Shown here in pieces: positions 51,401 through 62,269 of a stretch of DNA of 64,000 nt (positions are counted from its first letter, which is position 1; the number at the start of each line of letters is the position of its first letter). Below the pieces are notes generated by a model, which did not search any database, had not been told where the DNA came from, and was given only the letters and a program-made list of their open reading frames with translations. A program made the translations under genes and the position numbers. This DNA comes from Osmia lignaria lignaria (taxonomy: Eukaryota > Arthropoda > Insecta > Hymenoptera > Megachilidae), in NCBI RefSeq assembly GCF_051020975.1, contig NW_027478172.1, positions 868,001 through 932,000 of the forward strand, in the 5' to 3' direction.

Positions 51401-54400
51401 AGCTAAGCTGGAAGTGGCATTTACAGCTCGCAATAGGGCAGAGTTATCTCAAAGAAAGGGGCCACGGTGTTTCTGTATCTCTATTATGTTGGTGCGGCTT
51501 CGGAACTTTTAAATATCTCGATATATCTGGAAAACTACGCTTCTGATCAAAAAATATCATAGAACATAAATTGTAGGAAACATAATTCTCTACAAAAAAC
51601 GTCTCTTAACATTCTGCCATAGCTCGCTTCGTTTCCGAGATATTTGCAGATTTATCTCAAGGGAAGGTGCCTGACGGACATATTTCGAGATATTTCTTCT
51701 TCTTGTTGTACTTCTTCTGCACAGCTAAGCTGGAAGTGGCATTTGCAGCTCGCAATAGTGCAGAGTTATCTCAAAGAAAGGGGCCACGGTGTTTCTGTAT
51801 CTCTATTATGTTGGTGCGGCTTCGGAACTTTTAAATATCTTGATATATCTCGAGAACTACGCATCTGATCAAAAAATATCATAGAACATAAAAAGTAGGA
51901 AACTTAATTCTCTACAAATAAAGTCTCTTCACATTTTGCCATAGCTCGCTTCGTTTCCGAGATATTTGCAGATTAATCTCAAGGGAAGGGGCCTGACGGA
52001 CATATTTCGAGATATTTCTTCTTCTTGTTGTTCTTCTTCTGCACAGCTAAGCTGGAGGTGGCGTTTGCAGCTCGCAATAGTGCAGAGTTATCTCAAAGAA
52101 AGGGGCCACGGTGTTTCTGTATCTCTATTATGTTGGTGCGGCTTCGGAACTTTTAAATATCTCGATATATCTCGAAAACTACGCTTCTCATCAAAGAATA
52201 TCATAGAACATAAATTGTAGGAAACATAATTCTCTACAAAAAAGGTCTCTTAAGATTTTGCCATAGCTCGTTTCGTTTCCGAGATATTTGCAGATTTATC
52301 TCGAGGGAAGGGGCCTGACGGACATATTTCGAGATATTTCTTCTTCTTGTTGTTCTTCTTCTGCACAGCTAAGCTGGAAGTGGCAGTTGCGGCTCGCACT
52401 AGTGCAGAGTTATCTCAAAGAAAGGGGCCACGGTGTTTCTGTATCTCTATTATGTTGGTGCGGCTTCGGAACTTTTAAATATCTTGATATATCTCGAGAA
52501 CTACGCATCTGATCAAAAAATATCATACAAGATAAAAAGTAGGAAACATAATTCTCTACAAAAAAGGTCTCTTAAGATTTTGCCATAGCTCGTTTCGTTT
52601 CCGAGATATTTGCAGATATATCTCAAGGGAAGGGGCCTGACGGACATATTTCGAGATATTTCTTCTTCTTGTTGTTCTTCTTCTGCACAGCTAAACTGGA
52701 AGTGGCATTTCCAGCTCGCAATAGTGCAGAGTTATCTGAAAGAAAGGGTCCACGGTGTTTCTGTATCTCTATTATGTTGGTGCGGCTTCGGAACTTTTAA
52801 ATATCTCGATATATCTCGAAAACTACGCTTCTCATCAAAGAATATCATAGAACATAAATTGTAGGAAACATAATTCTCTACAAAAAAGGTCTCTTAAGAT
52901 TTTGCCATAGCTCGTTTCGTTTCCGAGATATTTGCAGATTTATCTCGAGGGAAGGGGCCTGACGGACATATTTCGAGATATTTCTTCTTCTTGTTGTTCT
53001 TCTTCTGCACAGCTAAGCTGGAAGCTGCATTTGCGGCTCGCACTAGTGCAGAGTTATCTCGAAGAAAGGGGCCACGGTGTTTCTGTATCTCTATTATGTT
53101 GGTGCGGTTTCGGAACTTTTAAATATCTCGATATATCTCGAAAACTACGCTTCTGATCAAAAAATATCATAGAACATAAATTGTAGGAAACATAATTCTC
53201 TACAAAAAAGGTCTCTTAAGATTTTGCCATAGCTCGTTTCGTTTCCGAGATATTTGTAGATTTATCTCGAGGGAAGGGGCCTGACGGACATATTTCGAGA
53301 TATTTCTTCTTCTTGTTGTTCTTCTTCTGCACAGCTAAGCTGGAAGCGGCATTTGCGGCTCGCACTAGTGCAGAGTTATCTCGAAGGAAGGGGCCACGGT
53401 GTTTCTGTATCTCTATTATGTTGGTTCGGCTTCGGAACTTTTAAATATCTCGATATATCTCGAAAACTACGCTTCTGATCAAAAAATATCATAGAACATA
53501 AATTGTAGGAAACATAATTCTCTACAAAAAAGGTCTCTTAAGATTTTGCCATAACTCGTTTCGTTTCCGAGATATTTGCAGATATATCTCAAGGGAAGGG
53601 GCCTGACGGACATATTTCGAGATATTTCTTCTTCTTGTTGTTCGTCTTCTGCACAGCTAAACTGGAAGTGGCATTTCCAGCTCGCAATAGTGCAGAGTTA
53701 TCTCAAAGAAAGGGGCCACGGTGTTTCTGTATCTCTATTATGTTGGTGCGGCTTCGGAACTTTTAAATACCTTGATATATCTCGAGAACTACGCATCTGA
53801 TCAAAAAATATCATAGAACATAAAAAGTAGGAAACTTAATTCTCTACAAATAAGGTCTCTTAACATTTTGCCATAGCTCACTTCGTTTCCGAGATATTTG
53901 CAGATTTATCTCAAGGGAAGGGGCCTGACGGACATATTTCGAGATATTTCTTCTTCTTGTTGTTCTTCTTCTGCACAGCTAAGCTGGAAGTGGCAGTTGC
54001 GGCTCGCACTAGTGCAGAGTTATCTCAAAGAAAGGGGCCACGGTGTTTCTGTATCTCTATTATGTTGGTGCGGCTTCGGAACTTTTAAATATCTTGATAT
54101 ATCTCGAGAACTACGCATCTGATCAAAAAATATCATACAAGATAAAAAGTAGGAAACTTAATTCTCTACAAAAAAGGTCTCTTAACATTTTGCCATAGCG
54201 CGCTTCGTTTCCGAGATATTTGCAGATTAATCTCAAGGGAAGGGGCCTGACGGACATATTTCGAGATATTTCTTCTTCTTGTTGTTCTTCTTCTGCACAG
54301 CTAAGCTGGAAGTGGCGTTTGCAGCTCGCAATAGTGCAGAGTTATCTCAAAGAATGGGGCTACGGTGTTTCTATATCTCTATTATGTTGGTGCGGCTTCG

Positions 54401-56151
54401 GAACTTTTAAATATCTCGATATATCTCGAAAACTACGCTTCTGATCAAAAAATATCATAGAACATAAATTGTAGGAAACATAATTCTCTACAAAAAACGT
54501 CTCTTAACATTTTGCCATAGCTCGCTTCGTTTCCGAGATATTTGCAGATTCATCTCAAAGGAACGGGCCTGACGGACATATTTCGAGATATTTCTTCTTC
54601 TTGTTGTTCTTCTTCTGCACAGCTAAGCTGGAAGTGGCATTTACAGCTCGCAATAGGGCAGAGTTATCTCAAAGAAAGGGGCCACGGTGTTTCTGTATCT
54701 CTATTATGTTGGTGCGGCTTCGGAACTTTTAAATATCTCGATATATCTGGAAAACTACGCTTCTGATCAAAAAATATCATAGAACATAAATTGTAGGAAA
54801 CATAATTCTCTACAAAAAACGTCTCTTAACATTCTGCCATAGCTCGCTTCGTTTCCGAGATATTTGCAGATTTATCTCAAGGGAAGGTGCCTGACGGACA
54901 TATTTCGAGATATTTCTTCTTCTTGTTGTACTTCTTCTGCACAGCTAAGCTGGAAGTGGCATTTGCAGCTCGCAATAGTGCAGAGTTATCTCAAAGAAAG
55001 GGGCCACGGTGTTTCTGTATCTCTATTATGTTGGTGCGGCTTCGGAACTTTTAAATATCTTGATATATCTCGAGAACTACGCATCTGATCAAAAAATATC
55101 ATAGAACATAAAAAGTAGGAAACTTAATTCTCTACAAATAAAGTCTCTTCACATTTTGCCATAGCTCGCTTCGTTTCCGAGATATTTGCAGATTAATCTC
55201 AAGGGAAGGGGCCTGACGGACATATTTCGAGATATTTCTTCTTCTTGTTGTTCTTCTTCTGCACAGCTAAGCTGGAGGTGGCGTTTGCAGCTCGCAATAG
55301 TGCAGAGTTATCTCAAAGAAAGGGGCCACGGTGTTTCTGTATCTCTATTATGTTGGTGCGGCTTCGGAACTTTTAAATATCTCGATATATCTCGAAAACT
55401 ACGCTTCTCATCAAAGAATATCATAGAACATAAATTGTAGGAAACATAATTCTCTACAAAAAAGGTCTCTTAAGATTTTGCCATAGCTCGTTTCGTTTCC
55501 GAGATATTTGCAGATTTATCTCGAGGGAAGGGGCCTGACGGACATATTTCGAGATATTTCTTCTTCTTGTTGTTCTTCTTCTGCACAGCTAAGCTGGAAG
55601 TGGCAGTTGCGGCTCGCACTAGTGCAGAGTTATCTCAAAGAAAGGGGCCACGGTGTTTCTGTATCTCTATTATGTTGGTGCGGCTTCGGAACTTTTAAAT
55701 ATCTTGATATATCTCGAGAACTACGCATCTGATCAAAAAATATCATACAAGATAAAAAGTAGGAAACATAATTCTCTACAAAAAAGGTCTCTTAAGATTT
55801 TGCCATAGCTCGTTTCGTTTCCGAGATATTTGCAGATATATCTCAAGGGAAGGGGCCTGACGGACATATTTCGAGATATTTCTTCTTCTTGTTGTTCTTC
55901 TTCTGCACAGCTAAACTGGAAGTGGCATTTCCAGCTCGCAATAGTGCAGAGTTATCTGAAAGAAAGGGTCCACGGTGTTTCTGTATCTCTATTATGTTGG
56001 TGCGGCTTCGGAACTTTTAAATACCTTGATATATCTCGAGAACTACGCATCTGATCAAAAAATATCATAGAACATAAAAAGTAGGAAACTTAATTCTCTA
56101 CAAATAAGGTCTCTTAACATTTTGCCATAGCTCGCTTCGTTTCCGAGATAT
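48424..56151 (+). repeat. Block I', 24 monomers
   Basis: Monomers at 48424-51321 correspond to 142-3039. The next monomer (51322) corresponds to 7870, so the 15 monomers equivalent to 3040-7869 are absent at this point. After 52610 the order goes back to the 6260 equivalent (52932) and runs through to the 9158 equivalent (55830), a local duplication. The block ends at the 'cttgtgcac' hybrid at 56152. Confidence 0.85.
52610..52931 (+). repeat. Intramonomer crossover hybrid
   Basis: The left part matches the 9158 type ('atttccag', 'tatctgaaag', 'gggtccacgg'). The right part matches the 8514 type ('atatctcgatatatctcg', 'cttctcatcaaagaat'). The switch lies between about 52751 and 52802, where the parents are the same. 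The next monomer is the one that normally follows 8514. It is unique in the window. Confidence 0.87.
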
Positions 56152-59100
56152 TTGCAGATTCATCTCAAAGGAACGGGCCTGACGGACATATTTCGAGATA
56201 TTTCTTCTTCTTGTTGTTCTTCTTGTGCACAGCTAAGCTGGAAGCTGCATTTGCGGCTCGCACTAGTGCAGAGTTATCTCGAAGAAAGGGGCCACGGTGT
56301 TTCTGTATCTCTATTATGTTGGTGCGGTTTCGGAACTTTTAAATATCTCGATATATCTCGAAAACTACGCTTCTGATCAAAAAATATCATAGAACATAAA
56401 TTGTAGGAAACATAATTCTCTACAAAAAAGGTCTCTTAAGATTTTGCCATAGCTCGTTTCGTTTCCGAGATATTTGCAGATTTATCTCGAGGGAAGGGGC
56501 CTGACGGACATATTTCGAGATATTTCTTCTTCTTGTTGTTCTTCTTCTGCACAGCTAAGCTGGAAGCGGCATTTGCGGCTCGCACTAGTGCAGAGTTATC
56601 TCGAAGAAAGGGGCCACGGTGTTTCTGTATCTCTATTATGTTGGTTCGGCTTCGGAACTTTTAAATATCTCGATATATCTCGAAAACTACGCTTTTGATC
56701 AAAAAATATCATAGAACATAAATTGTAGGAAACATAATTCTCTACAAAAAAGGTCTCTTAACATTTTGCCATAGCTCGCTTCGTTTCCGAGATATTTGCA
56801 GATTTATCTCAAGGGAAGGGGCCTAACGGACATATTTCGAGATATTTCTTCTTCTTGTTGTTCTTCTTCTGCACAGCTAAGCTGGAAGTGGCATTTGCAG
56901 CTCGCAATAGTGCAGAGTTATCTCGAAGAAAGGGGCCACGGTGTTTCTGTATCTCTATTATGTTGGTGCGGCTTCGGAACTTTTAAATATCTTGATATAT
57001 CTCGAGAACTACGCATCTGAGCCAAAAATATCATACAACAGAAAAAGTGGGAAACTTAATTCTCTACAAAAAAGGTCTCTTAACATTTTGCCATACCTCG
57101 CTTCGTTTCCGAGATATTTGCAGATTTATCTCAAGGGAAGGGGCCTAACGGACATATTTCGAGATATTTCTTCTTCTTGTTGTTCTTCTTCTGCACAGCT
57201 AAGCTGGAAGTGGCATTTGCAGCTCGTAATAGTGCAGAGGTATCTCGAAGAAAGGGGCCACGGTGTTTCTGTATCTCTATTATGTTGGTGCGGCTTCGGA
57301 ACTTTTAAATATCTTCATATATCTCGAGAACTACGCATCTGAGCCAAAAATATCATAGAACATAAAAACTGGGGAACTTAATTCTCTACAAAAAAGGTCT
57401 CTTAACATTTTGCCATAGCTCGCTTCGTTTCCGAGATATTTGCAGATTTATCTCAAGGGAAGGGGCCTAACGGACATATTTCGAGATATTTCTTCTTCTT
57501 GTTGTTCTTCTTCTGCACAGCTAAGCTGGAAGTGGCATTTGCAGCTCGCAATAGTGCAGAGTTATCTCAAACAAAGGGGCCACGGTGTTTCTGTACCTCT
57601 ATTATGTTGGTGCGGCTTCGGAACTTTTAAATATCTTGATATATCTCGAGAACTACGCATCTGATCAAAAAATATCATAGAACATAAAAAGTAGGAAACT
57701 TAATTCCCTACAAAAAAGGTCTCTTAACATTTTGCCATAGCTCGTTTCGTTTCCGAGATATTTGCAGATATATCTCAAGGGAAGGGGCCTGACGGACATA
57801 TTTCGAGATATTTCTTCTTCTTGTTGTTCTTCTTCTGCACAGCTAAGCTGGAAGTGGCATTTGCAGCTCGTAATAGTGCAGAGTTATCTCGAAGAAAGGG
57901 GCCACGGTGTTTCTGTATCTCTATTATGTTGGTGCGGCTTCGGAACTTTTAAATATCTTGATATATCTCGAGAACTACGCATCTGATCAAAAAATATCAC
58001 AGAACATAAAAAGTAGGACACTTAATTCTCTACAAAAAAGCTCTCTCAACATTTTGCCATAGCTCGCTTCGTTTCCGAGATATATGCAGATTTATCTCAA
58101 GGGAAGGGGCCTGACGGACATATTTCGAGATATTTCTTCTTCTTGTTGTTCTTCTTCTGCACAGCTAAGCTGGAAGTGGCATTTGCAGGTCGCAATAGTG
58201 CAGAGTTATCTCAAAGAAAGGGGCCACGGTGTTTCTGTATCTCAATTATGTTGGTGCGGCTTCGGAACTTTTAAATATCTCGATATATCTCGAGAACTAC
58301 GCATCTGATCAAAAAATATCATAGAACATAAAAAGTAGGAAACTTAATTTTCTACAAATAAGGTCTCTAAACATTTTGCCATAACTCGCTTCGTTTCCGA
58401 GATATTTGCAGGTTTATCTCAAGGGAAGGGGTCTGACGGACATATTTCGAGATATTTCTTCTTCTTGTTGTTCTTCTTCTGCACAGCTAAGCTGGAAGTG
58501 GCATTTGCAGCTCGCAATAGTGCAGAGTTATCTCAAAGAAAGGGGCCACGGTGTTTCTGTATCTCTATTATGTTGGTGCGGCTTCGGAACTTTTAAATAT
58601 CTCGATATATCTCGAGAACTACGCATCTGATCAAAAAATATCATAGAACATAAAAAGTAGGAAACTTAATTCTCTACAAAAAAGTTCTCCTAACATTTTG
58701 CCATAGCTCGCTTCGTTTCCGAGATATTTGCAGATTTATCTCAAGGGAGGGTGCCTGACGGACATATTTCGAGATATTTCTTCTTCTTGTTGTTCTTCTT
58801 CTGCACAGCTAAGCTGGAAGTGGCATTTGCAGCTCGCAATAGTGCAGAGTTATCTCGAAGAAAGGGGCCATGGTGTTTCTGTATCTCTATTATGTTGGTG
58901 CGGCTTCGGAACTTTTAAATATCTTGATATATCTCGAGAACTACGCATCTGATCAAAAAATATCATAGAACATAAATTGTAGGAAACATAATTCTCTACA
59001 AAAAAGGTCTCTTAACATTTTGCCATAGCTCGTTTCGTTTCCGAGATATTTGCAGATATATCTCAAGGGAAGGGGCCTGACGGACATATTTCGAGATATT

Positions 59101-60981
59101 TCTTCTTCTTGTTGTTCTTCTTCTGCACAGCTGAGCTGGAAGTGGCATTTGCAGCTCGCAATAGTGCAGAGTTATCTCAAAGAATGGGGCCACGGTGTTT
59201 CTGTATCTCTATTATGTTGGTGCGGCTTCGGAACTTTTAAATATCTTGATATATCTCGAGAACTACGCATCTGATCAAAAAATATCATAGAACATAAAAA
59301 GTAGGAAACTTAATTCTCTACAAAAAAGGTCTCTTAACATTTTGCCATAGCTCGCTTCGTTTCCGAGATATTTGCAGATTTATCTCAAGGGAGGGTGCCT
59401 GACGGACATATTTCGAGATATTTCTTCTTCTTGTTGTTCTTCTTCTGCACAGCTAAGCTGGAAGTGGCATTTGCAGCTCGTAATAGTGCAGAGTTATCTC
59501 GAAGAAAGGGGCCACGGTGTTTCTGTATCTCTATTATGTTGGTGCGGCTTCGGAACTTTTAAATATCTTGATATATCTCGAGAACTACGCATCTGATCAA
59601 AAAATATCATAGAACATAAATTGTAGGAAACATAATTCTCTACAAAAAAGGTCTCTTAACATTTTGCCATAGCTCGTTTCGTTTCCGAGATATTTGCAGA
59701 TATATCTCAAGGGAAGGGGCCTGACGGACATATTTCGAGATATTTCTTCTTCTTGTTGTTCTTCTTCTGCACAGCTAAGCTGGAAGTGGCATTTGCAGGT
59801 CGCAATAGTGCAGAGTTATCTCAAAGAAAGGGGCCACGGTGTTTCTGTATCTCTATTATGTTGGTGCGGCTTCGGAACTTTTAAATATCTTGATATATCT
59901 CGAGAACTACGCATCTGATCAAAAAATATCATAGAACATAAAAAGTAGGAAACTTTATTCTCTACAAATAAAGTCTCTTAACATTTTGCCATAGCTCGCT
60001 TCGTTTCCGAGATATTTGCAGATTTATCTCAAGGGAAGGGGCCTCACGGACATATTTCGAGATATTTCTTCTTCTTGTTGTTCTTCTTCTGCACAGCTAA
60101 GCTGGAAGTGGCATTTGCAGCTCGCAATAGTGCAGAGTTATCTCAAACAAAGGGGCCACGGTGTTTCTGTATCTCTATTATGTTGGTGCGGCTTCGGAAC
60201 TTTTAAATATCTCGATATATCTCGAGAACTACGCATCTGATCAAAAAATATCATAGAACATAAAAAGTAGGAAACTTAATTTTCTACAAATAAGGTCTCT
60301 AAACATTTTGCCATAACTCGCTTCGTTTCCGAGATATTTGCAGGTTTATCTCAAGGGAAGGGGTCTGACGGACATATTTCGAGATATTTCTTCTTCTTGT
60401 TGTTCTTCTTCTGCACAGCTAAGCTGGAAGTGGCATTTGCAGCTCGCAATAGTGCAGAGTTATCTCAAAGAAAGGGGCCACGGTGTTTCTGTATCTCTAT
60501 TATGTTGGTGCGGCTTCGGAACTTTTAAATATCTTGATATATCTCGAGAACTACGCATCTGATCAAAAAATATCATAGAACATAAATTGTAGGAAACAGA
60601 ATTCTCTACAAAAAAGGTCTCTTAACATTTTGCCACAGCTCGTTTCGTTTCCGAGATATTTGTAGATATATCTCAAGGGAAGGGGCCTGACGGACATATT
60701 TCGAGATATTTCTTCTTCTTGTTGTTCTTCTTCTGCACAGCTAAGCTGGAAGTGGCATTTGCAGGTCGCAATAGTGCAGAGTTATCTCAAAGAAAGGGGC
60801 CACGGTGTTTCTGTATCTCTATTATGTTGGTGCGGCTTCGGAACTTTTAAATATCTTGATATATCTCGAGAACTACGCATCTGATCAAAAAATATCATAG
60901 AGCATAAAAAGTAGGAAACTTAATTCTCTACAAATAAAGTCTCTTAACATTTTGCCATAGCTCGCTTCGTTTCCGAGATAT
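56152..60981 (+). repeat. Block II': 15-monomer version of the 26-mer (4,830 bp)
   Basis: Monomers at 56152-59693 follow 9480-13021. The 59694 monomer then has the upstream flank and 'gatatatctc' of the 16564 type, and is followed by the 16886, 17208 and 17530 equivalents (60016, 60338, 60660). Eleven monomers are missing compared with the 26-mer, including one copy of the 8-mer, and there is only one such unit here. Private changes include 'ccacagctcg' near 60637. Confidence 0.86.
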
Positions 60982-62269
60982 TTGCAGATTTATCTCAAGG
61001 GAAGGGGCCTGACGGACATATTTCGAGATATTTCTTCTTCTTGTTGTTCTTCTTCTGCACAGCTAAGCTGGAAGTGGCATTTGCAGCTCGCAATAGTGCA
61101 GAGTTATCTCAAAGAATGGGGCCACGGTGTTTCTGTATCTCTATTATGTTGGTGCGGCTTCGGAACTTTTAAATATCTTGATATATCTCGAGAACTACGC
61201 ATCTGATCAAAAAATATCATAGAACATAAAAAGTAGGAAACTTAATTCTCTACAAAAAAGGTCTCTTAACATTTTGCCATAGCTCGCTTCGTTTCCGAGA
61301 TATTTGCAGATGTATCTCAAGGGAAGGGGCCTGACGGACATATTTCGAGATATTTCTTCTTCTTGTTGTTCTTCTTCTGCACAGCTAAGCTGGAAGTGGC
61401 ATTTGCGGCTCGCACTAGTGCAGAATTATCTCAAAGAAAGGGGCCACGGTGTTTCTGTATCTCTATTATGTTGGTGCGGCTTCGGAACTTTTAAATATCT
61501 TGATATATCTCGAGAACTACGCATCTGATCAAAAAATATCATAGAACATAAAAAGTAGGAAACATAATTTTCTACAAAAAAGGTCTCTTAACATTTTGCC
61601 ATAGCTCGCTTAGTTTCCGAGATATTTGCAGATATATCTCAAGGGAAGGGGCCTGACGGACATATTTCGAGATATTTCTTCTTCTTGTTGTTCTTCTTCT
61701 GCACAGCTAAGCTGGAAGTGGCATTTACAGCTCGCAATAGTGCAGAGATATCTGAAAGAAAGGGGCCACGGTGTTTCTGTATCTCTATTATGTTGGTGCG
61801 GCTTCGGAACTTTTAAATATCTTGATATATCTCGAGAACTACGCATCTGAACAAAAAATATCATAGAACATAAAAAGTAGGAAACTTAATTCTCGACAAA
61901 TAAGGTCTCTTAAGATTTTGCCATAGCTCGCTTCGTTTCCGAGATATTTGCAGATTAATCTCAAGGGAAGGGGCCTGACGGACATATTTCGAGATATTTC
62001 TTCTTCTTGTTGTTCTTCTTCTGCACAGCTAAACTGGAAGTGGCATTTCCAGCTCGCAATAGTGCAGAGTTATCTCAAAGAAAGGGGCCACGGTGTTTCT
62101 GTATCTCTATTATGTTGGTGCGGCTTCGGAACTTTTAAATATCTTGATATATCTCGAGAACTACGCATCTGAACAAAAAATATCATAGAACATAAAAAGT
62201 AGGAACCTTAATTCTCTACAAATAAGGTCTCTTAAGATTTTGCCATAGCTCGCTTCGTTTCCGAGATAT
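60982..62269 (+). repeat. Four-monomer leader, second occurrence
   Basis: Monomers at 60982, 61304, 61626 and 61948 repeat 26224-27511 with the same markers ('gatgtatctc', 'gagatatctgaaag', 'ctgaacaaaa'). Confidence 0.87.
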
